A stretch of 45,166 nt of DNA from Synergistota bacterium (GCA_022704435.1 JAKJGK010000005.1:1-45166); one strand, 5' to 3'; shown: positions 34,922-43,294, counted from the stretch's first letter. Numbers and translations are program-made. The notes: a model not told the origin generated them from the letters alone.

Positions 34922-34960
34922 TTGAACTCGGCAAAGCCGCCTGGCCTGGGCCGGGCTGAG

Positions 34961-35401
34961 CTATTTTCCCGCCGACTTCTTCTTGAGCTCCTGGATTACG
35001 TCGTCGGTGATGTCGATCCCGCCGAAGTAGACCGCCGACTGCTCGATGACGACCGTCACTCCCTTGAGCCTGGCGACGGTCCTCACCGCCACCTGGGCCT
35101 CCTGGAAGATCGGCTGCATGAGGCGGGCCTCCTCCTGCGCGAGCTCGCTGCGCTTCGCGTTGAAGATCTGCGCCTTCTTGTTCTGGTCCGACTCCTTCTC
35201 CACCGCGAGCTTCATCTCGTTCTCTTTCTGAGTGCTTATCTGCTGAAGCTGCTTCGTCACGGCCTCGAACTTCGGGTGCTGGAAGATGATCTTCTGGGAA
35301 TCAATGACGCCGATCTTCTCATCGGCGGATGCGCACACTGCGCTGACGGAGACCAGCAGGATCGCCAATGAAAGAAGAATCGCCACACGTCTCAAATACA
35401 T
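34961..35401 (-). CDS. OmpH/Skp-family periplasmic chaperone
   Basis: 146 residues. Signal peptide 1-26 (ends VCASA), then KIGVIDSQKIIFQHPKF and a long charged helical region (about 45-100) forming the coiled-coil arms of the jellyfish-like trimer, then KGVTVVIEQSAVYFGGIDITDDVIQEL, the conserved C-terminal core. Skp carries outer-membrane proteins across the periplasm, so its presence supports a diderm cell. GGAGG site before ATG, own promoter at 35446-35474. Confidence 0.9.
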   Translation of the reverse strand: MYLRRVAILLSLAILLVSVSAVCASADEKIGVIDSQKIIFQHPKFEAVTKQLQQISTQKENEMKLAVEKESDQNKKAQIFNAKRSELAQEEARLMQPIFQEAQVAVRTVARLKGVTVVIEQSAVYFGGIDITDDVIQELKKKSAGK

Positions 35402-35445
35402 CGAATAACCTCCTCGGCTGTTTTCACAAATTTTCTCCAGTAAGA

Positions 35446-35474
35446 ATTATATACCTGCGCCCGGATAAAGTCCA
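35446..35474 (-). promoter_or_regulatory. Promoter of skp
   Basis: TGGACT (-35, 35469-35474), 17-base spacer and perfect TATAAT (-10, 35446-35451), in the short gap after the pseC-like gene. Confidence 0.65.
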
Positions 35475-35478
35475 GACT

Positions 35479-36606
35479 CTACGAAATGACAGCCAACACC
35501 GCGTCGACGACCGACGCGACGTCCTCGTCGCTCAATCCGTAAAACAGCGGCATGCTGACCTCCCTGGCGTAAAGCTCCTCGGCGTGCGGGAAGTCGCCGC
35601 GCTTGTAGCCAAATCTGTCCCTGTAATAGGGGTGCAGGGGCACCGGGATGTAGTGGACCATTCCGTGGACCCCTCTTTTTCCCAGCTCCGCGAATGCCCT
35701 GGCCCTGTTCTCCGCCCTGAATCGGAGCGGGTACAGGTGGTAGGCGTGTCCCTCGCAACGGGGAGGGGTGAGGAGAGCCGGGATTCCGTCGAACGCCCGG
35801 TCGTAAAGCGAGGCTATCTCCCTCCTCCTCGCGACGAACCGGTCCAGCTTGCGCATCTGGCTGGATCCCAGGGCTGCGTGCAGCTCGCTCAGGCGGTAGT
35901 TGAAGCCCAACACCTGCATCTCGGTCGCCCAGGATCCGTCCGGCGAGTCCTTCATCCTTGCCGGTATCTTCTCGATGCCGTGGGTTCTGAAGAGGCGCAT
36001 CCGCCGGGCGAACTCGTCGGAGTCGGTCGTCACCATGCCGCCCTCGGCTGTGGTGATGTGCTTGACCGGGTGGAAGCTGAAGGCCGTCAGGTGCGCCTCC
36101 TTGCCCACGCGCACCCCGTTTCTCGTCCCCCCCAGAGCGTGGCAGGCATCCTCGACCACCACCGCGCCGCAGGAGTCGGCTAGCTCCCTAAAAGGTACCA
36201 GGTCGACCGGGTACCCGGCGTAGCTCACCGGGGCGATGACCTTGGTCCGCGACGAGATCTTCTTGCGGGCCTCGAGCGGGTCCAGGCACAGTGTGCCTGG
36301 GTCGATGTCCCCGAACCGCGGCACGCCCCCCAGGTACAGGGCCGCGTTTCCGGTGGCCGCGAACGTCATCGCGCTCGTCACCACCTCGTCCCCGGATTCC
36401 ACTCCCGCAGCGTAGTAGGCGCCGTGGATCGCGGCCGTACCGTTGGCGAAAGCCACGGCGTGCGCCGCCCCGACATAATCGGCGAACTTCTTCTCGAACT
36501 CGTCCACCGCGGGCCCCTGCGTGAGCCAGTCGCCCCTGAGGACTGCGGCCACCGCGGCTATATCTTCGTCGTCGATGTACTGACGGCCGTAATGCAGTGA
36601 TTTCAT
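35479..36606 (-). CDS. pseC: DegT/DnrJ aminotransferase, PseC-like
   Basis: 375-residue PLP-dependent sugar aminotransferase. The N-terminus LHYGRQYIDDEDIAAV, DWLTQGPAVDEFEKKFADYVG and TFAATGNAALYLGG resemble PseC, which makes the 4-amino sugar of the pseudaminic acid pathway (flagellin or surface glycosylation). The PLP lysine is Lys182 in SFHPVKHITTAEGG; the cofactor-binding DACHALG is also present. No other pseudaminic acid genes are nearby, so the sugar could differ (bacillosamine- or perosamine-type). Start at ATG 36606; a GTG four codons earlier is possible. Confidence 0.75.
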   Translation of the reverse strand: MKSLHYGRQYIDDEDIAAVAAVLRGDWLTQGPAVDEFEKKFADYVGAAHAVAFANGTAAIHGAYYAAGVESGDEVVTSAMTFAATGNAALYLGGVPRFGDIDPGTLCLDPLEARKKISSRTKVIAPVSYAGYPVDLVPFRELADSCGAVVVEDACHALGGTRNGVRVGKEAHLTAFSFHPVKHITTAEGGMVTTDSDEFARRMRLFRTHGIEKIPARMKDSPDGSWATEMQVLGFNYRLSELHAALGSSQMRKLDRFVARRREIASLYDRAFDGIPALLTPPRCEGHAYHLYPLRFRAENRARAFAELGKRGVHGMVHYIPVPLHPYYRDRFGYKRGDFPHAEELYAREVSMPLFYGLSDEDVASVVDAVLAVIS

Positions 36607-36631
36607 ACCCCTCACCACCTGTCATGCGAGT

Positions 36632-36658
36632 GAAAAGGAGGGCGGCTCACGCCCTCCT
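36632..36658 (-). terminator. Terminator overlapping tadA end
   Basis: AGGAGGGCG-N5-CGCCCTCCT, a 9-bp stem that includes the tadA stop codon, followed by TTTTC. Partial termination would lower pseC expression. Confidence 0.7.
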
Positions 36659-37117
36659 GCGCCTTTGAAAATACCCGGTCAACAGCCGGGCACACTCCTC
36701 CCCCAGCACCCCGGACCTCACCAGGCACCTGTGATTGAGGCGAGCGTCCCTCACGATGTCGAAAAGGGTTCCGCAGGCACCCGCGCGCGGGTCCGCACAG
36801 CCGAACACCAGCCTCCGCAGCCTGGCGAGGACCATGGCGCCGGCGCACATGGGGCATGGCTCGACGGTCACGAAGAGCGTGCATCCGCCCAGGTTCCAAG
36901 TCCCCAGCGACTCGCACGCGCTCCGTATGGCCAGGATCTCCGCGTGCGCGGTGGGGTCTCTCTCCTTGCGGTTGCTCGCCGCCGACAGGATGCGGCCGTC
37001 CATCATCACTACGGCGCCTATCGGCACGTCTCCTCGAGCTTGAGCCTCCAGAGCCTCGTCGAGGGCCAGGCTCATGTACCATTCGTCGGAGCCCGGGGCG
37101 AGGTGAGCTGGAATCAA
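36647..37117 (-). CDS. tadA: tRNA adenosine(34) deaminase TadA
   Basis: 156 residues. Converts A34 to inosine in tRNA-Arg(ACG). Zinc and catalytic residues are plain: HAE (His58, Glu60) and PCPMC (Cys88, Cys91), with VPIGAVV, GRILSAASNRKERDPTAHAE and the C-terminal GTLFDIVRDARLNHR that separates TadA from other deaminases. The start is TTG overlapping the arsA-like stop by four bases (TTGA), with GGAAGG upstream. The window also holds a tRNA-Arg(ACG) gene at 41243-41319. Confidence 0.93.
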   Translation of the reverse strand: MIPAHLAPGSDEWYMSLALDEALEAQARGDVPIGAVVMMDGRILSAASNRKERDPTAHAEILAIRSACESLGTWNLGGCTLFVTVEPCPMCAGAMVLARLRRLVFGCADPRAGACGTLFDIVRDARLNHRCLVRSGVLGEECARLLTGYFQRRRRA

Positions 37118-38100
37118 GGTCCTTCCCCGGAGCCCGACTTAACGGTGCCGGCAAGGGGGCTCTCCACCTCCAGCGCCTCGAGCTCGACAGCCATCGACTC
37201 GAGCTGCTCGACCCCGCGGATGTCGGAGTCCAGCAGCGGAAGCCTTACCCTCGAGTAGGAGGGGAACAGCCCGTCGATCTCCGCCAGGTACTCTTCCTGT
37301 GCGGTGCGCCGCTTTTCGAAGAAGGTCCCGGCCTCCGGCGGGATCACCTTGTTTATCACTATTCCTCCGATGGAGATTCCGTGCTTGACCAGCAGGCCGA
37401 CCGCGCGCGCGGTCTCCAGTATGGAGAGCTTCTCGGCGTTGAGCACGAAGAAGAAACCGGTCAGCGAGGCGTCGGTCAGGAGGTCCCTGGCCAGGGCGAA
37501 CTTCTCCTTCCTGGCCGTCAGAGTCCCGAGGATCGGGTCCTCCTTGATCCTGTCGGCAAGGTAGGAGTCGTATCGGGCGGCCATCTTCATCAGGTGCATT
37601 GCCTTTTGCCGCTTCTCGATGAGCTGTTCTATCCAGACGCCGAGTATCTCGGGCAGGGTCAGCAGCCTGAGAGTGTGACCGGTTGGAGCGGTGTCGAATA
37701 CTATGGCGTCGTACACGTCCCCGGCCGACTCCATCAGCTCAACGAACTTGTCGAATATGGCCGCCTCTTCCGCGCCCGGCGACATGTAGGCTATCTCGAT
37801 CTGCCTCTTTATCTCGTCCACTATGACGGCGCTGACCAGGTCCAGCGTCTTCTGCTGGATGAGCTCCATGTACTTCTTCGCCTCGACCGCCGCGTCGATC
37901 TCGAGTCCGTGCAGGTTCTCGCGAAGCTGAACGGCCTCGTAGCCTATCGGTATGTCGAATGCGTCCGAGAGCGAGTGGGCGGGATCCGTGGACACGACAA
38001 GTGTCCTGACCCCCCTGCGCGACAGCGAGAGGGCATACGCAGCGGCGCAGGAGGTCTTGCCTGTTCCTCCCTTGCCGCCGAAAAACGAGAAACGCTTCAT
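37114..38100 (-). CDS. ArsA/Get3-family ATPase
   Basis: 328 residues. Deviant Walker A GGKGGTGKT (8-16), switch I STDPAHSLSDAFD, and switch II VFDTAPTGHTLRLLTLP are the ArsA/Get3 signature. ArsA powers arsenite export and Get3 targets tail-anchored proteins; bacterial single-domain members often have neither role proven. No arsB or arsR gene is near. It lies 12 bases after a 96-residue small gene and overlaps tadA, so it is part of an operon. Metal-binding cysteines typical of arsenite ArsA are not evident, which argues against arsenite export. Confidence 0.85.
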   Translation of the reverse strand: MKRFSFFGGKGGTGKTSCAAAYALSLSRRGVRTLVVSTDPAHSLSDAFDIPIGYEAVQLRENLHGLEIDAAVEAKKYMELIQQKTLDLVSAVIVDEIKRQIEIAYMSPGAEEAAIFDKFVELMESAGDVYDAIVFDTAPTGHTLRLLTLPEILGVWIEQLIEKRQKAMHLMKMAARYDSYLADRIKEDPILGTLTARKEKFALARDLLTDASLTGFFFVLNAEKLSILETARAVGLLVKHGISIGGIVINKVIPPEAGTFFEKRRTAQEEYLAEIDGLFPSYSRVRLPLLDSDIRGVEQLESMAVELEALEVESPLAGTVKSGSGEGP

Positions 38101-38112
38101 TGGACAGTCTCC

Positions 38113-38403
38113 TCAGTCGAAATCGTACTGCGCCGCCTTCTCGGCTATTATGAACTTCCTGTTCTGGATTCTTCGCTCCCACGACTCAAGGTCGTCGGCC
38201 ACGTAGGGCAAAAGCTCTAGCATGTAGTACGACATGGGGTTAGGAATGCCCAGAAAGTCGCCGAAGAGAAGCAGCATCAGGTTGTCGTTGATGTCGAAGG
38301 CCTCCTTGCGGACCACGGCCATACGTTTGTCCACGAAGGTGCCGTGGTGAAACAGTACGATAAACTCCCAGGTTTTCTTGACGACAGACCAGATCCTCTT
38401 CAA
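38113..38403 (-). CDS. Small conserved-looking protein beside ArsA ATPase
   Basis: 96 residues, TTG start. Central block NLMLLLFGDFLGIPNPMSYYMLELLPYVADDL is amphipathic/hydrophobic, flanked by basic ends. I recall small proteins of this look encoded beside ArsA-family ATPases (the cory-CC-star family); this one lacks the C-terminal Cys-Cys, so membership is uncertain. It sits 12 bases before the ATPase gene and is probably its partner or substrate-adaptor. The function is unknown. Confidence 0.6.
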   Translation of the reverse strand: MKRIWSVVKKTWEFIVLFHHGTFVDKRMAVVRKEAFDINDNLMLLLFGDFLGIPNPMSYYMLELLPYVADDLESWERRIQNRKFIIAEKAAQYDFD

Positions 38404-38425
38404 AAGGCCATGCCTCTCTTCACGG

Positions 38426-38614
38426 CTACGCCTTGTCGATGAAGAGGGTCCCGCCCACGCTCAGGTTCTCCTTAGGCAGGTCGGATATCGTTATCCTGAC
38501 CGTCTCTGGAGCCACTCCAAGCGTGCTGCAGACCGCCTTTGTAACCTCCGACGCCAGTTTTCTCTTCTCGTCGACCGTCCTGCCCTCGAACACCTGTACT
38601 GTTATAAACGGCAC
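38426..38614 (-). CDS. 4-oxalocrotonate tautomerase family protein
   Basis: 62 residues, exactly the family size. After removal of the initiator, Pro is the first residue (MPFITVQVFEGR), as needed for the catalytic N-terminal proline. SEVTKAVCSTLGVAPETVRI follows the family pattern. Small tautomerases isomerise keto-enol substrates; the true substrate is not clear. GTG start with AGGAGG 9 bases before. First gene of the run leading to the ArsA-like ATPase. Confidence 0.88.
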   Translation of the reverse strand: MPFITVQVFEGRTVDEKRKLASEVTKAVCSTLGVAPETVRITISDLPKENLSVGGTLFIDKA

Positions 38615-38641
38615 GTCGTACCCCTCCTTTCTTATATGCGC

Positions 38642-38666
38642 AAAAGGGCCTGGGACTACCAGGCCC
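38642..38666 (-). terminator. Terminator after secreted protein gene
   Basis: GGGCCTGG-N5-CCAGGCCC, a perfect 8-bp stem followed by TTTTG. Short T-run, so moderate strength. Confidence 0.6.
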
Positions 38667-38690
38667 CTGATCGTCGGGATTGCTTGTGTG

Positions 38691-39179
38691 CTACTTCTTC
38701 TTGGGGGCCGCCTGAGCAGGCGCCTTTCCAGTCGCGTAGGCGTACGCCTTGAACGGGATCATATCCTTGGTCATGCCGATGAACTCGCGGGACGACTCGT
38801 CGTACTCGGTGGAGCGAATGCAGTTTCCGAGCATGTCGTAGTGATTGATGTAGGTGACCGCGAACGACTTACCGTCCGGGGAGTACGTGTAGCCGTACTC
38901 GGTGAAGTACAGTCCGTCGGCGAGCTCCTGGTCGGTGCCGAACTTCTCGACTATCAGCCCGATGGTCTCGGCCTTCACGTCGGGGTTGGTGTAGTACTTC
39001 CTGGCGTTGGCGAAGCAGACGCCGTTCTGCTGTCCGTAGTTGACGAGGTACCACTGCATCTTCACGTGGTCCTGCCCGAAGTTCACCGGCTGAACGTCGG
39101 CGATCGCAGCCCCCGCGACAAAGAGGGCGAGCAGAAGAGTGACAGCCGCTATCATGGTATTGCGCGCGTTGATTTTCAT
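38691..39179 (-). CDS. Small secreted protein of unknown function
   Basis: 162 residues. N-terminal signal peptide (about 1-28, ending GAAIA), then a soluble domain with WYLVNYGQQNGVCFANARKYY, LYFTEYGYTYSPDGKSF and NHYDMLGNCIRSTEYDESS, and a Lys-rich tail KKK. Two cysteines could form a disulfide in the periplasm. No family recognised. Start choice is uncertain: ATG 39179 is 14 bases from the ribosome binding site, GTG 39191 only 2. It stands alone between terminators, 78 bases after the glycosidase gene. Confidence 0.65.
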   Translation of the reverse strand: MKINARNTMIAAVTLLLALFVAGAAIADVQPVNFGQDHVKMQWYLVNYGQQNGVCFANARKYYTNPDVKAETIGLIVEKFGTDQELADGLYFTEYGYTYSPDGKSFAVTYINHYDMLGNCIRSTEYDESSREFIGMTKDMIPFKAYAYATGKAPAQAAPKKK

Positions 39180-39269
39180 ACTGAATTGCACAGCTCCTTC
39201 CGGTTTTCGTCCTTGATCCTGCGTTTTTTAGTCTACCACAAGACTGGAAAAAAAGTGCGCCCGATGCGA

Positions 39270-41096
39270 TTATTTTCCCGTACCTACCTCCCTTGGGAAT
39301 GCGCCCACCCCGTAGCTCACCGGGCGCTCCAGTCCGTCGGAGAGCACGTTCCAGAACGCGCCCTCGGAGATGATGCTGGAGGAGCCTCCGCCGTCCAGGT
39401 TCAGGGCATACACCGCCCCCGCGCTCTTGAGCACTCGCGCGGTCTCGTCAAGGGTGAACCCGACGCTGTGCACGGCGTTCCTCCCGTCGCCGACGAAGAA
39501 AAACCAGCGCCCCTCCTTCGTCAGGCCGACCGCCGTCCTCGGATGACGGTGGTCTACTACCGAATCGCTGAGGCTCTCCCGCCCGTCGAGAACGTCGCCG
39601 TTGCTCAGCAGGAAGGGGCCTCCCTGGATTATCTGGGTCATCTTCATCCACGACGGATCGCCCTCGTTCAGAGTATGGGTAACACCGACCCGCTCTCCGA
39701 ACTGAAGCGCTTCTATGAAGCGCGCCGCCGGCCCGTAGACCGACAGGACCGTCCTGCCGGCAGGGATGGGGTTGCCTCCCCCTGCTCGGACCTGTTCCAC
39801 GATGCCACCGCTCAGAACTGCCTCAGCCGCCCTCGTCGCGGCAACCGGGGTGACCTCGCCGAAGTGAGAGGAGAAGGCGACCGCCCCGTCCCCCTTGATA
39901 GCGCGGTTGACGGCGTTCAGCTCCATGTACCCGCCGCTCAGGTCCACCCGGCCCGTCCAGGAGAGCTCCCCGAAAACCGCCCTGTTGTCCGCGTTCCATC
40001 CGAAGCAGGTCCTCCCTTTGGTCGGGGGATTGACCAGGCAGCCGTCGACCATCAGGGCTCCGATAGGACTGCCGCGGCCCTTGCCGGAGGTCGAGAAAAA
40101 ACCGCCGTTCACCGCCGCCACTGCGCCGTCGCGGAGCATGGTGCTGAGCGGGACCAGCGCGCTCATGCCCTCGGAGGGCAGCAGCGGGCGGATCTCGAAC
40201 AGTCCCGGGTCGAAGGTGATCATGGTCCAGAAGCGAGGGTTGTCGACCTTGTCCCAGCTGGGCACCCCGGCGAACACCACCCCCTCCCTGCCGAGGGAGC
40301 GGGAGGCCGCTAGAAATTTCCTGACCCCGCCATACCTGTCGAAGAGGGGCGAACGCACCCTCCAGTCGTAGTTGTAGCTGTCGACCGTGGCCTCCACCCC
40401 CAGCCCGGCCAACATACCCCTGAAGGCGTCGGCCTCCTCCTTCGTATCGAAGCCGTTGACCACTCCCCTCCACTTGGGCAGGACGCTGTTGACCCCCTCC
40501 CGGTGCAGGCGTATCGTCATCCCTCTCCTCGGGCTGAGATCGACGGTAAGGCTGAGGTTACGGGTAGCCGCCGCGACGATGGAGGCAATATCCTTCGCCT
40601 CGGACGGGGAGATCTTGTGAGACGGGGCGAAGTTTGACACGTTCTTCGCGAGCAGGGGTGGCTTCATGTTGAGCGCCACGGCCAGCGCGCCCTTCTCCTC
40701 CGCGCTCAGGGCGCCTGTGTCCTTGTACGGCAGCGGGAAGGTCGCGAGCATCTTCGGCTCGTAGATCAACCCGAGGGATCGGACCGCGAAGACTATGGCC
40801 TCTTTTCGCGTTATAGGCTCCGCGTACTTCCCCTCCGGCACAGGCACCAGGTCGTAGTCAAGCGCCGCCGCGACCGGCGACTTCTCCCCGGCGGGGAGCT
40901 GAAAGCCGCGCGCGTTGAACAGCATGGCGATGAACTCGTCCCTGCGGACCGTCTGCGCCGCGTCCGCTCCGGCCACGAGCAGGAGTGCGCACATAAGCGC
41001 GGCGGCATGGACTATGAGCCAAGTGCGCCGTTGCAAACCGAGGAAGTGTCTGCTTTGGACCGGGGTGTCGACGGAGGGTTTGGAAGCGATCTGCAT
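39270..41096 (-). CDS. Exported SLH-like / phosphodiester glycosidase family protein
   Basis: 608 residues. An N-terminal hydrophobic segment (about 26-46) is followed by three SLH-like stretches (VRRDEFIAMLFNARGFQ, ITRKEAIVFAVRSLGL, ISPSEAKDIASIVAAA), a short SPOR-like segment with VVNGFDTKEEADAFRGMLA, and a C-terminal phosphodiester glycosidase domain (PF09992-like) carrying AAVNGGFFSTSG, HPRTAVGL and ALNLDGGGSSSI. Proteins of this fold cleave glycosyl phosphodiesters in cell-wall or surface polymers. The SLH part suggests surface or peptidoglycan-linked location. AGAGGAG site before ATG. A terminator-like element precedes it (tRNA-Arg terminator). Confidence 0.85.
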   Translation of the reverse strand: MQIASKPSVDTPVQSRHFLGLQRRTWLIVHAAALMCALLLVAGADAAQTVRRDEFIAMLFNARGFQLPAGEKSPVAAALDYDLVPVPEGKYAEPITRKEAIVFAVRSLGLIYEPKMLATFPLPYKDTGALSAEEKGALAVALNMKPPLLAKNVSNFAPSHKISPSEAKDIASIVAAATRNLSLTVDLSPRRGMTIRLHREGVNSVLPKWRGVVNGFDTKEEADAFRGMLAGLGVEATVDSYNYDWRVRSPLFDRYGGVRKFLAASRSLGREGVVFAGVPSWDKVDNPRFWTMITFDPGLFEIRPLLPSEGMSALVPLSTMLRDGAVAAVNGGFFSTSGKGRGSPIGALMVDGCLVNPPTKGRTCFGWNADNRAVFGELSWTGRVDLSGGYMELNAVNRAIKGDGAVAFSSHFGEVTPVAATRAAEAVLSGGIVEQVRAGGGNPIPAGRTVLSVYGPAARFIEALQFGERVGVTHTLNEGDPSWMKMTQIIQGGPFLLSNGDVLDGRESLSDSVVDHRHPRTAVGLTKEGRWFFFVGDGRNAVHSVGFTLDETARVLKSAGAVYALNLDGGGSSSIISEGAFWNVLSDGLERPVSYGVGAFPREVGTGK

Positions 41097-41194
41097 GAAA
41101 TCTACTCCTCTTGTTCTTTACAATGATCAGGGACAAACACCTGCCACGAAAGGAGTTTATCCCCTCCTCGGCAAGTACGCACTGGGAGAAATAC

Positions 41195-41223
41195 TGAAAA
41201 AACCGGAACCCACCGGGATTCCG
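41195..41223 (-). terminator. Terminator after tRNA-Arg
   Basis: CGGAA(T)CCC-GGT-GGGTTCCG, 8-bp stem with one bulged T, followed by GTTTTTTC. It ends the tRNA transcript about 20 bases past the CCA. Confidence 0.85.
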
Positions 41224-41242
41224 ATTTTCGCCTGGAATATGA

Positions 41243-41319
41243 TGGCGCGCCGGACAAGATTCGAACTCGTGACCTGCGGTTCCGTAGACCGCCGCTCTAT
41301 CCATCTGAGCTACCGGCGC
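41243..41319 (-). tRNA. tRNA-Arg (anticodon ACG)
   Basis: Acceptor stem GCGCCGG/CCGGCGC, D-arm GCTC...GAGC, anticodon stem GCGGT/ACCGC with loop CUACGGA (anticodon ACG), T-arm ACGAG TTCGAAT CTTGT, discriminator G and encoded CCA. Total 77 bases. The A34 of ACG is the TadA target, giving inosine that reads CGU, CGC and CGA. Promoter at 41360-41388, terminator at 41195-41223, so it is a single-gene transcript. Confidence 0.97.
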
Positions 41320-41359
41320 GCGTCCTGCGAATGGATGGGCAATCACCAACGCAAACGGG

Positions 41360-41388
41360 ATTCTATCATCCCATCCTGTTTTTTGCAA
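41360..41388 (-). promoter_or_regulatory. Promoter of tRNA-Arg
   Basis: TTGCAA (-35, 41383-41388), 17-base spacer, TAGAAT (-10, 41360-41365), about 40 bases before the mature tRNA 5' end. Confidence 0.78.
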
Positions 41389-41474
41389 GAGCATCGATTC
41401 CACCCTAATATTTCGGGAGATGAGGGGCTTTTAGACGACCTTGAGCCCATTTTCAAAATCTGAACGCCTCGCTA

Positions 41475-41503
41475 TTGCAAACGCAGGCAGGGGGTGGTAT
41501 TTA
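41475..41503 (+). promoter_or_regulatory. Candidate promoter of chemoreceptor gene
   Basis: TTGCAA (-35, 41475-41480), 17-base spacer, TATTTA (-10, 41498-41503) on the plus strand, 30 bases before the ATG. I saw no sigma-28 (flagellar) promoter. Confidence 0.55.
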
Positions 41504-41533
41504 AGTGAGACATCAGGCGAAAGGAGAATTAGC

Positions 41534-43156
41534 ATGAGAATAAGCACCACTTTGAAGGGCATCGTCTTCTTGCTTCTGCTTTTTTCCGTCGCGAGTTCAG
41601 CCGTGGTCTTCAGCAGGCTCGACGGCATGCAACAGGATGGTTCCGTAGTGAACTCGACGGGAATTGTCAGGGGGGCAGGGCAGCGCCTCGTCAAGCTCGA
41701 GATGGCCGGTAAGCCTTCCGACGAGCTTGTAGCCAGGCTCGACTCGCTTATCCCGGCGTTGGTCGGGGGAGACGATGTCATGGGCTTCCCCGAGGCGGAC
41801 GACCCTGCCTACATAGCGGAGATGCAGAAGGTCGCCTCGGGATGGGACTCCCTGAAAAAGGAGATCACCGCCGTCCGCGGAGGCGCACCCAAGGAGGAGC
41901 TTCTCGAAAGGAGCGAGTCCTTCTTTGCCCTCACGAACTCGGCGGTGGCCGCCGCCGAGGCTTTCTCGAAGAGGAAGGTCTCGACGCTCAAGATAACCCA
42001 GTCGATACTGACCTCGCTCAACATACTGCTGCTCCTTTGCATCTGGTTCATAAGCGGCAGGAGAATCTCAAGACCTCTCGATCTTCTCTTCGGGATTATC
42101 GAGGACCTGGACCTGTCGAAAAGAATCCCGAACTCCTTCGTATCGAGGGGGGACGAGATCGGGGGGCTGTCGAGGGCCTTTCAGAAGGTCATGGACGACA
42201 TTCGGGGTCTCCTCGAGCATGCGGCCAAAACGGCCGGAGAGCTGTCCGGCGCTTCTTCATCCCTTCGTTTACTCAGCGGGGAGTGGTCGGACCTGGCCGA
42301 TGAGTCGAGGAGGAGCGTCGAGGAGGTCTCGACCCAGATGGAGAGCCTTGCCGCGTCCGGCCAGGAGATCAACTCGTCGGTCGAGGAGGTCGCGGAGGGC
42401 GCGCAGACCTCGGCTGAGCGCGGCACGGACATGGCCCACGAGGTCGAGCTGGCTCGCGTCGCCGGAGAGGACGGCATGAGGGCGGTCTCGAGCGTCGTGG
42501 ACAGCATAGAGAAGGTCGCGGCCGACGCGGAAAGTTCCGCCTCCTACGCAAAAAACCTCGGCGAGCGCGCCAGGGAGATCCAGGGCTTCGTGACGCAGAT
42601 CGGGGCGATCGCGGATCAGACCAATCTGCTCGCGCTAAACGCCGCGATCGAGGCGGCAAGGGCGGGAGAGGCCGGGCGCGGCTTCGCTGTCGTAGCTGAA
42701 GAGGTTCGAAAGTTGGCCGAGGAGAGCAACGAGGCCGCCAAGAAGATCGCCGACCTCGCCGGTGGCATAACGAGGGATCTCGACAGGGTCGTCGGCTCCT
42801 CTGTGGAAAACGCGAAAGATTCCAGGGAATCCAGCGTCCAGGCTGGAGAGACGCGAGTCACCATCGAGAAGATGATGGAGGGACTTTCGAGGATTGCGGC
42901 GTCCACCCAGGACCTCGCCGCGGTATCCGAGGAGCAGGCGGCGTCGAGCGAGGAAATCGCCGCGGCCGTTCAGGGAATGACCGCCAGGGTAAGCGGGGCG
43001 TCCAGATCCGCCGACGAACTCAGGAGCCGCATATCAAGCATGGCCGAATCCGCGGGAAGGGTGGCCCGCGACTCCAATACTCTGGCATTCCTCTCCGAGA
43101 ATCTGAACTCGCTCGTGTCCAAATTTATGAAGGAGTCAGCGCCGAGTTCGCGCTGA
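41534..43156 (+). CDS. Methyl-accepting chemotaxis protein with PilJ-like sensor
   Basis: 540-residue chemoreceptor. TM1 (about 7-25), a periplasmic domain of about 130 residues whose [19 protein letters not shown] resembles the PilJ/NarX-type P-box, TM2 (about 157-175, [11 protein letters not shown]), a HAMP region ([20 protein letters not shown]) and a long cytoplasmic signalling coil with hairpin tip [20 protein letters not shown] and [17 protein letters not shown]. It signals through CheA/CheW to motility. Start ATG 41534 has AAGGAG upstream; a longer upstream frame lacks a ribosome binding site. It ends inside a hairpin shared with the tRNA-Ser end. Confidence 0.93.
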   Translation: MRISTTLKGIVFLLLLFSVASSAVVFSRLDGMQQDGSVVNSTGIVRGAGQRLVKLEMAGKPSDELVARLDSLIPALVGGDDVMGFPEADDPAYIAEMQKVASGWDSLKKEITAVRGGAPKEELLERSESFFALTNSAVAAAEAFSKRKVSTLKITQSILTSLNILLLLCIWFISGRRISRPLDLLFGIIEDLDLSKRIPNSFVSRGDEIGGLSRAFQKVMDDIRGLLEHAAKTAGELSGASSSLRLLSGEWSDLADESRRSVEEVSTQMESLAASGQEINSSVEEVAEGAQTSAERGTDMAHEVELARVAGEDGMRAVSSVVDSIEKVAADAESSASYAKNLGERAREIQGFVTQIGAIADQTNLLALNAAIEAARAGEAGRGFAVVAEEVRKLAEESNEAAKKIADLAGGITRDLDRVVGSSVENAKDSRESSVQAGETRVTIEKMMEGLSRIAASTQDLAAVSEEQAASSEEIAAAVQGMTARVSGASRSADELRSRISSMAESAGRVARDSNTLAFLSENLNSLVSKFMKESAPSSR

Positions 43157-43160
43157 CTCC
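43132..43160. terminator. Hairpin shared by chemoreceptor and tRNA-Ser ends
   Basis: GGAGTCAGCGC-N7-GCGCTGACTCC, a perfect 11-bp stem overlapping the last codons of the chemoreceptor gene. Minus-strand continuation is TTCATAAATTTG, plus-strand TTGGGAGCTTG. Likely bidirectional, but T-runs are poor. Confidence 0.55.
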
Positions 43161-43183
43161 TTGGGAGCTTGTTATGCATTGTA

Positions 43184-43278
43184 TGGCGGTGGGTGAGGGA
43201 TTCGAACCCTCGAGGGAGGTTTAGGCCCCCCTACTCGCTTAGCAGGCGAGCGCCTTCGACCTACTCGGCCAACCCACC
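43184..43278 (-). tRNA. tRNA-Ser (anticodon GCT)
   Basis: Class II tRNA of 95 bases including CCA: acceptor GGTGGGT/ACCCACC, anticodon stem CTCGC/GCGAG with loop CUGCUAA (anticodon GCU, Ser AGC/AGU codons), long variable arm, T-loop TTCGAAT, discriminator G and encoded CCA. Promoter at 43295-43323. Confidence 0.97.
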
Positions 43279-43294
43279 AAAGACAGCGCGGTCT

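Noticed and set aside
37114-38100. Arsenite-export ATPase
   Set aside because: No arsB, arsR or arsD gene nearby and no evident arsenite-binding cysteine set; called only to family level.
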